Shown here: in pieces, positions 54,280 through 63,556 of the stretch
Position numbering within the stretch: position 1 is the first letter of the stretch
Layout of the letters: every line of letters begins with the position of its first letter
Source: Streptomyces fumanus
GTDB lineage: Bacteria > Actinomycetota > Actinomycetes > Streptomycetales > Streptomycetaceae
Direction of reading: 5' to 3'
Assembly (NCBI RefSeq): GCF_014655295.1
Contig: NZ_BNBI01000007.1
Coordinates: forward strand, 310,001 to 374,000
Length of the DNA stretch: 64,000 bases
The notes under the pieces: generated by a model
Databases searched by the model: none
Told to the model about the DNA's origin: nothing
Seen by the model: only the letters and a program-made list of their open reading frames with translations
Position numbers and translations under genes: made by a program

Positions 54280-55881
54280 ATGGGCGCTCCGCTGCGCGCT
54301 CTGCGCGCCCTCGTCCTGCTCGCGGGCTTCTATCTGCTGGGCGTCCTCCTGCTGGCGGTGCTGGCCGGCATCGACTACGCCGTGGTCAGCGGCGGGCCGG
54401 AGGCCATCGCCGACAGCGTGGTCGTCTTCTCCGTCGTCCTCGCGATCCCGGTCGTACGCTCCCTGTTCATGCTGCGCGTGCCCGAGGCCGAGCCGCCGGC
54501 CGGCCTCACCGTCGGCGAGGCTCAGGAGCCCGCGCTGTGGGAGGCCGTGCGCGATGTGGCACGCCAGGTCGGCACCCGAGCGCCCGACGAGATCGTGCTG
54601 ATCGAGCGCGTGAACGCGGCCGTCACCGAGGACTCCGCGCTGCTGGGCCTGCGGCCCGGTGCCCGTCGCCTCTACCTCGGCCTGCCGCTGATGATGGGCC
54701 TGGACGAGAGGCAGCTCCGTGCCGTACTCGCCCACGAGATGGGCCACTACGCCCACTACGACACCCGCCTCACCCCGCTGATCGCCCGCGGCCGCGACCG
54801 GCTGATCCGCACCGTCGCCCACTTCCACGAGCGCTCCGACCACAAGCAGGCCAAGGAGCGCGAGCGGCAGTGGAACAAGGCCGCCAAGCGGGCGGCCAAG
54901 GGCAGGAAGACCCTGATGGTCGACACCCCGGGCCTGGGCGCGACGTACCGCGGCATGGCCAGGATCTACTCGGCGTACGGCACCTTCTTCCTGCGCGCCA
55001 CCCGCACCACCACCCGCCGCCAGGAGCTCGCCGCCGACCTGGCCTCGGTCCGGGTGGCCGGACGCGACTCCGCGGTGTCCGCGCTGCGCGAGGTCAACGC
55101 CCTGAACGCGGTGAACGCGTTCTACATGGACGCGTACGCCACCCTCGGCGTCGGCGCCGGTCTGCTGCCCCGGCCGGGCGAGGTCTTCGGCGGCCTGCGC
55201 CGGCTCCTGGACGCCCGCTCGGCCGAACTGGAGGAGCTGCGCCGGGAACTGCCGACCGAGCCGCCCTCCCCGTACGACTCCCATCCCTCGCTCGCCGAGC
55301 GGGTGGCCCGGATCGAGGCCCTGCCCGACGACGGCCGGGGCCGGCGGGCGGCGCGGTCCGCTCTGGAGCTGCTGGCCGACCCGGACGCGGTGCCGGCCGC
55401 GCTGGAGCGGGCCGTCCTCACCCCGGAGGCACTCGCGCTCAGGCGGGTGGACTGGGAGGACCTGGTCCACGAGTCGATGACCCGGTACGTCGTCCAGGGC
55501 GCGGCGGACCTCCGTGCGGCCCTCGCCGCCGAGGGCACGGGCCCCGGCCTCCAGGCCCTGCTCGACGCGATCGACGCCGACCCGGCCGTGCGCGGGCGGA
55601 TCGCCGACCGGTTCCCGGAGTCCGAGCAGGCGGCGGCCACGACCGGCGGCGCGGCCCACGAGTCCCCCCGCCTCACACTGCGGCGGGCCCTGCACCAGAT
55701 GGCCGTCATGGAACTGACGGCCCGCGGCGCCGCCCGCTGGCAGTTGTCCTGGTCCGACACGGTCACCACCCTGCGCTATCCCGCCGACGGCTTCGAGGAC
55801 CGGCTCGGCCCGGCCCTGGACGCGGTCGTCGCGGACCAGCCCGACACCGAGCCCCTGCGCAAGCTGGTGCTCACCCCGTGA
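54280..55881 (+). CDS. M48-family membrane metalloprotease
   Basis: This is a zinc protease of 533 residues. Two hydrophobic segments at the N-terminus (about residues 10-30 and 43-62) anchor it. The catalytic motif LAHEMGHYAHYD gives His152 and His156 as ligands, with a downstream Glu in RRQELAADLAS as the third. It is longer than HtpX, with a C-terminal region of about 250 residues of unknown function. Its last 11 bases overlap the end of the convergent hydrolase gene. Confidence 0.87.
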   Translation: MGAPLRALRALVLLAGFYLLGVLLLAVLAGIDYAVVSGGPEAIADSVVVFSVVLAIPVVRSLFMLRVPEAEPPAGLTVGEAQEPALWEAVRDVARQVGTRAPDEIVLIERVNAAVTEDSALLGLRPGARRLYLGLPLMMGLDERQLRAVLAHEMGHYAHYDTRLTPLIARGRDRLIRTVAHFHERSDHKQAKERERQWNKAAKRAAKGRKTLMVDTPGLGATYRGMARIYSAYGTFFLRATRTTTRRQELAADLASVRVAGRDSAVSALREVNALNAVNAFYMDAYATLGVGAGLLPRPGEVFGGLRRLLDARSAELEELRRELPTEPPSPYDSHPSLAERVARIEALPDDGRGRRAARSALELLADPDAVPAALERAVLTPEALALRRVDWEDLVHESMTRYVVQGAADLRAALAAEGTGPGLQALLDAIDADPAVRGRIADRFPESEQAAATTGGAAHESPRLTLRRALHQMAVMELTARGAARWQLSWSDTVTTLRYPADGFEDRLGPALDAVVADQPDTEPLRKLVLTP

Positions 55882-57346
55882 CCGGCCGCCACCGACCGGC
55901 GGCCTGCGTGTGGTGGACGCTGAGGTCGCCGTAGGCCGACAGGGCGGCGGCCGGGTCACCGGGTGTGTGCCGCAAGGTGGTGTCGAGGAAGGCGAGCGTG
56001 GCCGCGGCGACGACGTGCGGGCTCTCGGTGCGGCCCAGGGAGCCGACGATCGAGGGCACCGGCGGCAGGTACAGGGGGCCGTCCATGAAGGTGAGGTGCG
56101 CGGCGCCGGGGACGGTGAGCCGGTAGCTCGGTGCGGTGTTGCGCGCGAGGGCCTCGGTGAGGCGGGGCAGGTAGCGCGGGTCCGTTGCGGGGGTGACGGC
56201 CTGGGTGAGCGCGAGTGCCGGCTGGCGGAGGGCGGGGGAGGCGGGGCCGTGGGGGTAGCCGTCCAGGTCGATGACGGCGTCGAACCGGGGGTCGTGCCGG
56301 GCCGCTTGCAGGGCGGCGGCACCCCCCATGGAGTGGCCGGTCACCGCGACCCGGCCGGTGTCCAGGCGTCCGGCCAGCGGGTCGGTGGTCCCACCCCGGC
56401 CCAGCCGGTCCAGTCGGGTGAGGACGAAGCCGAGGTCGGCGGCCCGGACCGCCGTCCAGCCGGCCGCCGCCCGGTCGTCCTCGTCGCGGTCGCCCGTGGA
56501 GACGGTCTCGGTGCGCAGCGTCCGGCCGTCGGTGAGGACGACGGCGGCGGAGTCGTACGGGTGGTCGAGGGCGGCCACCACATAGCCGTGGCTGGCCAGT
56601 TCCTCCGCCCAGGCGGTGTTCTGGGTCCGCACCCCGCCCGACCCGGGAGAGAACAGCACGACGGGGAACCGTCCGCCCCCACCGGCCACCGGGGCGTCGA
56701 ACACCGAGTGCGTGCGGGCCCGCGGGACGCCGTCGACCAGGAAGCCGGGCAGGCCGACCTGGCGGGCGAGGGCGTCGGAGACGGTGCGCGCCTCGCGCTC
56801 CGTGCGTCCGAGGTACTGGGCCCGGGGCGCGCCCTCGGGGCTCTTGCGCGCGGGGTACCAGAGCTGGACCACGACCGTGCGCCGGTCGTGCGGGTCGGCG
56901 GTGAAGGTCTCGGGGCGGTGCGGGTCGGTCCACTGCACCACGCGGGTGCCGACCGCGAACTCACCGGACGGTTCCGGGAACACGGGTACCGGAAACGCCC
57001 AGGCGGCCACCGGGCCCATGGCCAGCAGGACGGCGCAGGCCACCGACCCCGGCAGCGCCAGCCACCAGCGGGCCCGCCGCGCCGGCCGGCCGGTACGGCG
57101 GCGCAGCAGGGGAGCGAGCGCGAACGGCGACGCGCCGGCCGCGCCCGCCAGCACCGGCAGCATCTGCCAGCGGAGCCCCACCGCACTCAGCACGAGCACG
57201 GACAGCACGAGAACCGTCCCCGCCGCGATCGTGACGCGCGGGCGGGCCGAGGGGGGCAGCCAGCGCGCCACCACCAGCGCGACGGCACCGGCCAGGGCGA
57301 GGAGTTCCAGGGGGGACATGTACAGCCCCGTGATGATCTCGGTCAC
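55871..57346 (-). CDS. Membrane-anchored PAF-acetylhydrolase/dienelactone-hydrolase-like protein
   Basis: This 491-residue protein starts at GTG 57346, with GAGGA upstream. The first 140 residues hold four hydrophobic segments. The rest is an alpha/beta hydrolase with an oxyanion region (VVLFSPGSGGVRTQ), nucleophile GHSMGG, an Asp in DLDGYPHG and a late His (PGAAHLTFMD). This pattern fits PAF-acetylhydrolase-like lipases acting on oxidised or short-chain phospholipids. The catalytic domain follows the helices and is probably outside the membrane. Confidence 0.83.
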   Translation of the reverse strand: MTEIITGLYMSPLELLALAGAVALVVARWLPPSARPRVTIAAGTVLVLSVLVLSAVGLRWQMLPVLAGAAGASPFALAPLLRRRTGRPARRARWWLALPGSVACAVLLAMGPVAAWAFPVPVFPEPSGEFAVGTRVVQWTDPHRPETFTADPHDRRTVVVQLWYPARKSPEGAPRAQYLGRTEREARTVSDALARQVGLPGFLVDGVPRARTHSVFDAPVAGGGGRFPVVLFSPGSGGVRTQNTAWAEELASHGYVVAALDHPYDSAAVVLTDGRTLRTETVSTGDRDEDDRAAAGWTAVRAADLGFVLTRLDRLGRGGTTDPLAGRLDTGRVAVTGHSMGGAAALQAARHDPRFDAVIDLDGYPHGPASPALRQPALALTQAVTPATDPRYLPRLTEALARNTAPSYRLTVPGAAHLTFMDGPLYLPPVPSIVGSLGRTESPHVVAAATLAFLDTTLRHTPGDPAAALSAYGDLSVHHTQAAGRWRPVTG

Positions 57347-57672
57347 CCGGCCATCCTCAGGGCCGGGCACGGGAGGCCGCATCGATCCGGGGGTCGCTCC
57401 CGCATGCCACCGGAGTCGCAATCCGGCACGCCAGGTCAACGGCTCCTTTGCGACCCCGGTAGGCAGCGGGACTCCTCCTGCGGTCGTACCCCGGCGCGGT
57501 GCCATCAGACGCTGGTCTCATGTGTTTCGCGGGTTCGCCGCCTACCGTGACAGGGCCGTGTTTCACACCGGGCGGCGCAAGGTGCGCGCTCCTGGGCCGA
57601 CCCGCTCGGGGGCGATACGCGGTGCTGGCCCCCGCCGGGGCCGCTGTGGCGCTGAACCGACAGGGACGTGTG
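57347..57672. other. 326-base divergent gap
   Basis: This lies between the membrane hydrolase and the NarL-type kinase. I see no gene; an in-frame upstream extension of the kinase from GTG 57499 has poor protein character. The gap should hold both promoters, but no clear motif stands out. Confidence 0.5.
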
Positions 57673-58938
57673 ATGACCGAGGCGGACGCGGGGCCGGGCC
57701 GGGCCCAACCGGTGCGCCAGGATCGCGTGCGGCACCCGCGGAACGCCGTACGGCCGGCCCCCGTACCGGCGGCGGTGCGACTGGTGCGAGCCGCCCGGCG
57801 CTGGGGCGCGCGGATGCCGCCCATGGTGGGGGACTCGCTGTGGCCGGCGCTGCTGCTGCTCCACATCGTGACCACGCGCGCGCCGCGGGAGCTGCCGGTG
57901 ACCGCGGCCCTGACCGCTGCCCTCACGCTGCCCCTGGTGTGGCGGCGCCTGGCCCCGCGCACGGTGTTCGCCGCGGTGGCGGCCGCGGCCTTCGTCCAGT
58001 GGCTGGTGAACGTGCCCCTGCCGGCGGACATCGCCCTGCTGGTGGCGCTCTACACGGTGGCCGCGACCTCGGGACGGCGCGGCACGCTCGTCGCCGGGGC
58101 CGTCGTGGCGGCGGGGGCCCTGCCGGCCTGTCTGCGCTGGACGACGGACGGCGCGTTCCTCGCCCCCTTCGTCGCGGTGACCGCGACCGTCGTCTGCGCC
58201 GCCGTGCTGGGGATGAACGTGCGCACCACGCGCGCCTACCTCGCGGCCCTGGAAGAACGCGCCGCGCGCCTGGAGCAGCAGCAGGACCAGCAGGCGAGGC
58301 TGGCCGTCGCCGAGGAGCGGACACGTATCGCCCGGGAGATGCACGACATCGTCACCCACAACCTGTCCGTCATGGTCGCGCTCACCGACGCCGCCCGCTA
58401 CGCCCAGCACCGGTCGCCCGACAAGGCCACCACCGCGATGCTCCAGATCTCCGAGACGGGCCGGCAGGCCCTGACCGACATGCGGCGCTCGCTGGGCATC
58501 CTGCGGACCGACGAACCGGACGCGGAGCGCCACCCGCCGCCCGGCATCGCCCACCTGCGCACCCTCGCCGACCAGATGTGCGCCGCCGGACTGCCGACCC
58601 GCCTCGAAGTCCGGGGCGACCGGACCCGCGTACCCGCCACCGCCCAACTCACCGTCTACCGCCTGGTACAGGAAGCCTTGACCAACACCTTCCGGCACAC
58701 ACCCGCCGGCACCCACGCGCGGGTCCGGGTGCGGTGCTCGGCCGAGACCGTCACCGTGGACGTCACCGACGACGGCCCGCCGCTTCCCGGCACCCCACCG
58801 CCCGGCCACGGCATCCCCGGCATGCGCGAGCGCGCGGCCGCCTACGGGGGGACACTGGTGGCCGGACCGCTCCCGGGCGGCGGCTGGCGCGTCCACACCC
58901 GCCTCCGCCTCGGCAGCGGGGGAGCCGCGTCCGCATGA
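57673..58938 (+). CDS. NarL-type sensor histidine kinase
   Basis: This is a 421-residue membrane kinase. ATG 57673 has AGGGA 7 bases upstream. About five hydrophobic segments (residues about 45-175) form the sensor. HisKA_3 follows, with the phosphorylated His224 in REMHDIVTHNLSVM, and then a HATPase domain (LVQEALTNTFRHTP, VTDDGPPLPG, GIPGMRERAAAYGG). It is coupled to its regulator by a 4-base overlap. Relatives often respond to membrane or antibiotic stress; the signal here is unknown. Confidence 0.92.
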   Translation: MTEADAGPGRAQPVRQDRVRHPRNAVRPAPVPAAVRLVRAARRWGARMPPMVGDSLWPALLLLHIVTTRAPRELPVTAALTAALTLPLVWRRLAPRTVFAAVAAAAFVQWLVNVPLPADIALLVALYTVAATSGRRGTLVAGAVVAAGALPACLRWTTDGAFLAPFVAVTATVVCAAVLGMNVRTTRAYLAALEERAARLEQQQDQQARLAVAEERTRIAREMHDIVTHNLSVMVALTDAARYAQHRSPDKATTAMLQISETGRQALTDMRRSLGILRTDEPDAERHPPPGIAHLRTLADQMCAAGLPTRLEVRGDRTRVPATAQLTVYRLVQEALTNTFRHTPAGTHARVRVRCSAETVTVDVTDDGPPLPGTPPPGHGIPGMRERAAAYGGTLVAGPLPGGGWRVHTRLRLGSGGAASA

Positions 58939-59597
58939 CGATCCGCATCCTGATCGCCGACGACGAGGCACTGCTCCGGATGGCCTTCAGTACGGTCCTG
59001 GAGTCCCAGCCCGACATGGCACCGGTCGGCGAGGCCGCGGACGGCGTCCAGGCCGTACGCCTCGCCCGGGAACTGCGGCCCGACGTCGTCCTCATGGACG
59101 TCCGTATGCCCGGGACCGACGGGATCGAGGCGACCCGGCAGGTCGTCCGGGACTCCCCGCACAGCAGAGTGCTGATCCTCACCACCTTCGACCTCGACGC
59201 CTACGCGTTCGCCGGACTCGACGCCGGAGCCTCGGGCTTCCTGCTGAAGAACACCAGACCCGAGGAACTGCTCACCGCCATCCGCAGCGTGGCCGCGGGC
59301 GACGCGGTGGTCTCCCCGCGGATCACCCGCCGCCTGCTGGAGACCTTCCGCCCGCACCTCCCCGGCGCCGGCGGCACCGCACACGACGAGCGGCTGAGCC
59401 GGCTCAGCGCCCGTGAGCGCGAAGTCCTCGTCCAGGTGGGCCGCGGCCTGTCCAACGCCGAGATCGCGGCCACCCTGCACCTCGCGGAGGCGACCGTGAA
59501 GTCCCACCTGGGGCGCATCCTGCACAAGCTCGAACTCCGCGACCGGATACAAGCCGTGGTCTTCACCTACGAGAGCCGCCTCATCCACCCGGCGTGA
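58935..59597 (+). CDS. NarL/FixJ-family response regulator
   Basis: This is a 220-residue regulator paired with the preceding kinase (ATGA overlap). The receiver domain has phosphoacceptor Asp55 (VVLMDVRMPG) and Lys in GFLLKNTRPEE. The LuxR-type helix-turn-helix is at about residues 155-210 (LSAREREVLVQVGRGLSNAE). Confidence 0.93.
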   Translation: MTIRILIADDEALLRMAFSTVLESQPDMAPVGEAADGVQAVRLARELRPDVVLMDVRMPGTDGIEATRQVVRDSPHSRVLILTTFDLDAYAFAGLDAGASGFLLKNTRPEELLTAIRSVAAGDAVVSPRITRRLLETFRPHLPGAGGTAHDERLSRLSAREREVLVQVGRGLSNAEIAATLHLAEATVKSHLGRILHKLELRDRIQAVVFTYESRLIHPA

Positions 59598-59738
59598 CGC
59601 CACCGCCCGCGCTCCGTCGTCGCGGCTCCACCGCACCGGGCGGATCGCGCGGTTGACCGCCGCGCTCGTCCGGGTAGGCATGGGCGGGACCGGTGCCGGT
59701 GGGCGGCCGGGGACGGTACGAGGAAGGACGGACCGCGC

Positions 59739-60776
59739 ATGACGGCGTCGGGTCAGCCGCACACCCGTGTCATGGTCGAACTCGGCGAGCGCTCCTACCC
59801 CGTCGACATCGGGCCGGGCGTCCGGCACACGCTGGCCGGCGTCCTCGCCGGGCTCGGCGCGCGGCGGGTGGCGATGGTGTCCGCGCGGCCCGAGGAGTGG
59901 CTGCCGGACCCGGGGGTGCCGTCGGTGGTGCTGCGGGCCCGGGACGGCGAGGCGGACAAGACACTGGCCACCGTGGAGGAACTGGGCCGGGCCTTCGTGC
60001 GGTTCGGGCTGACCCGCTCCGACGCGGTCGTCTCCTGCGGCGGCGGCACCACCACCGACGTCGTGGGACTGGCCGCCGCGCTGTACCACCGGGGGGTGCC
60101 CGTGGTGCACCTGCCGACGACCCTGCTCGCCCAGGTGGACGCCAGCGTGGGCGGCAAGACGGCGGTCAACCTCCCCGAGGGCAAGAACCTGCTCGGCGCC
60201 TACTGGCAGCCGGCCGCCGTGCTGTGCGACACCGACTGCCTGCGCACCCTGCCCGAGCGGGAGATGCTCAACGGATACGGAGAGATAGCCCGCTGCCACT
60301 TCATCGGCGCCGGCGATCTGCGCGGGCTGCCGCTGCCCGAGCAGATCGCGGCGAGCGTGGCGCTCAAGGCGTCGGTGGTCGCCGCCGACGAACGGGACTC
60401 CGGGCGCCGGCACATCCTCAACTACGGCCACACCCTGGGACACGCCCTGGAGATCGTGACCGGCTTCGCGCTGAAGCACGGCGAGGGGGTGGCGATCGGC
60501 ACGGTGTTCGCGGGCCGTCTCGCGCTGGCCCTCGGCCGGATCGACGCGGCACGGGCGGCCGAGCACCTCCAGGTGGTACGGAGTTACGGCCTGCCGACCG
60601 CGCTGCCGGCCGGGGTCGACGCGCGGCGCCTGATCGAGGTGATGAAGCTGGACAAGAAGGCGACGGACGGGCTGACCTTCGTCCTGGACGGCCCGGACGG
60701 CCCCGGGCTGGTGTCCGGGGTGCCCGAGCGGACCGTCGCCTCGGCCCTGGCCGCGATGGACCGGGCACCGGACTGA
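59739..60776 (+). CDS. rifG: Aminodehydroquinate synthase (AHBA pathway, RifG-like)
   Basis: This 345-residue cyclase of the DHQ-synthase family is predicted to make 5-amino-5-deoxy-3-dehydroquinate on the aminoshikimate route to AHBA. Family hallmarks are TTLLAQVDASVGGKTAVNLP, EGKNLLGAYWQPAAV, LNYGHTLGHALEIV and KHGEGVAIG. It departs from primary AroB enzymes at GGGTTTDVVGL and at GYGEIARCHF, where AroB has an AEVVK-type Lys; this matches secondary-metabolism versions. The end of the gene is copied in a 60-base tandem duplication. It converges with the reverse-strand kinase gene. Confidence 0.88.
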   Translation: MTASGQPHTRVMVELGERSYPVDIGPGVRHTLAGVLAGLGARRVAMVSARPEEWLPDPGVPSVVLRARDGEADKTLATVEELGRAFVRFGLTRSDAVVSCGGGTTTDVVGLAAALYHRGVPVVHLPTTLLAQVDASVGGKTAVNLPEGKNLLGAYWQPAAVLCDTDCLRTLPEREMLNGYGEIARCHFIGAGDLRGLPLPEQIAASVALKASVVAADERDSGRRHILNYGHTLGHALEIVTGFALKHGEGVAIGTVFAGRLALALGRIDAARAAEHLQVVRSYGLPTALPAGVDARRLIEVMKLDKKATDGLTFVLDGPDGPGLVSGVPERTVASALAAMDRAPD

Positions 60777-60853
60777 ACTCCCCCCGGCCGCCGGCCCGCC
60801 TCGGCCCTGGCCGCGATGGACCGGGCGCCGGACTGAACTACCCGGCCGCCGGC
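60741..60853. repeat. Tandem duplication of about 58-60 bases at convergent gene ends
   Basis: Bases 60741-60795 recur from 60801 to about 60853 with one substitution before the repeated stop codon and a 2-base gap after it. Copy 1 contains the true rifG stop; copy 2 ends inside the 3' end of the kinase gene. Confidence 0.85.
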
Positions 60854-61752
60854 AGGCTCCGGGCCAGCAGTACCGCGCCGTGCAGGGAGGACAGCCCGCC
60901 CAGCAGCGCGGGCCGTACCGGGGGCGGCGGGTGTCCGGGGCGCTGGAGGGCCGCGGTCCGCTCGGCCACCATCGGTACCAGCTCCGGCACGGCCGCGGCG
61001 AAGCCGCCGCCGATGAGGACCAGCGCGGGGCGCGTCAGTTCGCTGATGCCGGTCACGGCCGCGGCGAGCGCGGCGCAGCTCTCCCGCAGCGCGGCCACCG
61101 CCCACGGCTCGCCCTCGGACACGGCCCGCCGGAACGCGGGGAACGGCACCTCCGTCCCCCGGCGCCGGGCGGCGCGGCGCAGCGTCGCCGGGCCCGAGGC
61201 CGCCGCCTGCACACAGCCGCGCCGCCCGCAGTCGCACAGCGGCCCGTCGCGGTCGACGACGAGATGGCCGACCTCGCAGGACCCGCGCCCCACGCCGGGA
61301 ACGGGACGCCCGGCCAGCACCAGACCGCCACCGACACCGGTGCCGACCCCGAGGTAGAGCAGGTCCGCGCAGCCGGCCGCGTCCGCCTCGGCGAGGGCGG
61401 CCAGATCACCGTCGTCGGCGCACGCCACCTGGGCGGCACCGAAGAGCGCGGACAGGGCGTCGCCCAGAGCGAACCCGGCCCAGGCGGGGCGGCCCGGCCA
61501 GACGGTGACCGCGCCGGCGGCGTCGAGCGTGGCGGGCACGGCGACCCCGACGCCGCGCAGCCCCCGCGGGCGCCCCCCGCACAACTCCCCGACGTGCCGG
61601 GCCAGCAGGGCGAGATCGTCCTCGGGGCGGGCGGCCGGGCCGGCCCACCGGAAGGACGACTCCGCCACGCCGCCGTCGTCGTGCTCGACGCGCAGCGCCA
61701 CCTTCGTACCGCCGATGTCGACGCCCAGCAGGCCGGCGGCCCCGGCGGTCAG
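60838..61752 (-). CDS. rifN: ROK-family sugar kinase (kanosamine kinase, RifN-like), probable CTG start
   Basis: This 304-residue kinase is predicted to phosphorylate kanosamine (3-amino-3-deoxy-glucose), the source of AHBA nitrogen. The ATP motif LLGVDIGGTK is at residues about 8-17 and the zinc-binding ROK motif is CDCGRRGCVQ, with Gln where Glu is usual. No ATG, GTG or TTG in frame would include LLGVDIGGTK; the first (GTG 61701) would remove it. CTG 61752 overlaps the rifJ stop by 4 bases (CTGA) and has AAAAGG 7 bases upstream, so I take CTG as the start, coupled to rifJ. Confidence 0.83.
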   Translation of the reverse strand: MTAGAAGLLGVDIGGTKVALRVEHDDGGVAESSFRWAGPAARPEDDLALLARHVGELCGGRPRGLRGVGVAVPATLDAAGAVTVWPGRPAWAGFALGDALSALFGAAQVACADDGDLAALAEADAAGCADLLYLGVGTGVGGGLVLAGRPVPGVGRGSCEVGHLVVDRDGPLCDCGRRGCVQAAASGPATLRRAARRRGTEVPFPAFRRAVSEGEPWAVAALRESCAALAAAVTGISELTRPALVLIGGGFAAAVPELVPMVAERTAALQRPGHPPPPVRPALLGGLSSLHGAVLLARSLPAAG

Positions 61753-62183
61753 CCCGGCACCTTTTCGAGCAGGGCGCGGGCGGCGAGCCGGTATCCCAGC
61801 GCGCCGAGCCCGAAGATGACGCCGGACGCCAGCGGCCCGGTCACCGACTCGTGGCGGAACCGCTCACGGGCCCAGACATTCGACAGGTGCACTTCGATCC
61901 AGGGCCGCGGATAGTTCGCCAGGGCGTCCCGCAGACCCCAGCCGGCCATCATCAGGGCGGCCGGATTGATGATGGCGCCGACGGTGTCGTAGTTCCCCTG
62001 AATGGTGCGGATGATCTCCGCCTCACCGTCGAACTGATAGGAGTCCACTTTCCAGCCGCGTTCCGCGACCTCTTCTCCCACCCAGCGTTCGATGTCCTGC
62101 AAGGTATCGGTTCCGTAAATTTCGGGCTGGCGGGTTCCGAGTATTCCGAGATTCGGCCCGTTCACCAACAACAGCCTGCTCAC
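61749..62183 (-). CDS. rifJ: Type II (amino)dehydroquinate dehydratase (RifJ-like)
   Basis: This 144-residue dehydratase is predicted to convert aminodehydroquinate to aminodehydroshikimate. GTG 62183 is preferred, with GAGG 6 bases upstream; in-frame extension adds non-conserved sequence. The N-terminal motif NGPNLGILGTRQPEIYG carries the catalytic Arg and Tyr. Here LGILG replaces the usual LNLLG. The C-terminal EVHLSNVWARE holds the catalytic His. Its length is normal for the family. It is the first gene of the reverse-strand pair with the kinase. Confidence 0.9.
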   Translation of the reverse strand: MSRLLLVNGPNLGILGTRQPEIYGTDTLQDIERWVGEEVAERGWKVDSYQFDGEAEIIRTIQGNYDTVGAIINPAALMMAGWGLRDALANYPRPWIEVHLSNVWARERFRHESVTGPLASGVIFGLGALGYRLAARALLEKVPG

Positions 62184-62389
62184 AGCGCACCTCACCCGGC
62201 TCGTCACGGACTTCCATCTATAGCACGGGCCGCCCGGCGCACACCGCGCCGAATACCCGCGAAATCCCCGGAAGCCGTTTTAAGGGGTTTCTAGGGGGGT
62301 GTTGAGGGGGAATGGCGCGGCTGCTGCCGGACGGTTAGCGTGGTAAAGCGATCGCCTCTGCATATCGCGTCGAGGGAAGTGGGGAAGGC
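62184..62389. promoter_or_regulatory. Divergent promoter between rifJ-like and rifK-like genes
   Basis: This 206-base region is A/T-richer than its flanks. It contains runs of G (near 62283-62312, including CTAGGGGGG at 62291-62299) and an imperfect AAATCCCC/GGGGTTT dyad. It probably carries both promoters and the site of a pathway regulator. GGGGAAGG precedes the rifK start. Confidence 0.45.
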
Positions 62390-63556
62390 ATGAGCAAAGG
62401 TGTGCGTCTGAAATCCGAGCTGCCCGGCTGGCCGCAGTACGACGACGCGGAACGCGAGGGACTGATACGGGCGCTGGAACAGGGCCAGTGGTGGCGGATC
62501 GGCGGCGGCGAGGTGGACGCCTTCGAGGCCGAGTTCGCCGCCGCGCACGGCAGTCCGCACGCCCTGGCGGTCACCAACGGCACCCACGCGCTGGAACTCG
62601 CCCTCGAAGTGCTCGGCGTCGGCGCCGGCTCCGAAGTCATCGTCCCGGCGTTCACCTTCATCTCCTCCTCGCAGGCCGCGCAGCGGCTGGGCGCGGTGGC
62701 CGTCCCGGTCGACGTCGACCCGGGGACGTACTGCGTCGACCCGGCGGCGGTGGAGGCCGCGATCGGACCGCGGACCGCGGCCATCATGCCGGTCCACATG
62801 GCGGGCCAGATGTGCGACATGGACGCGCTGGGCAAACTCTCCGCCGACTCGGGCGTCCCCCTGGTCCAGGACGCGGCCCACGCCCAGGGCGCCCGGTGGC
62901 GCGGCCAGCGGGTCGGGGAGCTGGGCTCGGTCGCGGCGTTCAGCTTCCAGAACGGCAAGCTGATGACGGCCGGTGAGGGCGGCGCGGTGCTCTTCCCCGA
63001 CGCGGACGGGTACGAGAAGGGCTTCGTGCGGCACAGTTGCGGCCGGCCGCGCACCGACCGCGGCTACTTCCACCGCACGTCCGGTTCCAACTTCCGCCTC
63101 AACGAGTTCTCCGCGTCGGTGCTGCGCGCCCAGCTCGCCCGGCTCGACGGGCAGATCGACACCCGCGAGGCACGCTGGCCGGTGCTGAGCAAGCTGCTGG
63201 CCGAGATCCCCGGCGTCGTCCCGCAGGCCCTCGACGCCCGCGGTGACCGCAATCCGCACTACATGGCGATGTTCCGGGTGCCGGGCATCACCGAGGAGCG
63301 GCGCGCACGGGTGGTGGACACCCTCATCGAGCGGGGGCTGCCCGCGTTCGTCGGGTTCCGCGCGGTCTACCGTACGGACGCCTTCTGGGAGGTCGCGGCG
63401 CCGGAGCTGACCGTGGACGAACTGGCCCGCCGCTGCCCGCACTCCGAGGCCCTGACCCGGGACTGCGTGTGGCTGCACCACCGTACGCTGCTGGGCAGCG
63501 AGGAGCAGATGCACGAGATCGCCGCCGTCGTCGCCGACGTGCTCGCCGGCGCATGA
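62390..63556 (+). CDS. rifK: AHBA synthase (RifK-like)
   Basis: This 388-residue PLP enzyme of the DegT/DnrJ/EryC1 family forms 3-amino-5-hydroxybenzoate. RifK-type enzymes also serve as the transaminase that makes the 3-amino sugar precursor. The N-terminus WPQYDDAEREGLIRALEQG and the PLP-lysine motif FSFQNGKLMTAGEGG (Lys190) follow AHBA synthases closely. HSCGRPRTDRGYFHRTSGSN is also typical of this subgroup. AHBA starts ansamycins (rifamycin, geldanamycin) and mitomycins. It overlaps the next gene by 4 bases. Confidence 0.93.
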   Translation: MSKGVRLKSELPGWPQYDDAEREGLIRALEQGQWWRIGGGEVDAFEAEFAAAHGSPHALAVTNGTHALELALEVLGVGAGSEVIVPAFTFISSSQAAQRLGAVAVPVDVDPGTYCVDPAAVEAAIGPRTAAIMPVHMAGQMCDMDALGKLSADSGVPLVQDAAHAQGARWRGQRVGELGSVAAFSFQNGKLMTAGEGGAVLFPDADGYEKGFVRHSCGRPRTDRGYFHRTSGSNFRLNEFSASVLRAQLARLDGQIDTREARWPVLSKLLAEIPGVVPQALDARGDRNPHYMAMFRVPGITEERRARVVDTLIERGLPAFVGFRAVYRTDAFWEVAAPELTVDELARRCPHSEALTRDCVWLHHRTLLGSEEQMHEIAAVVADVLAGA

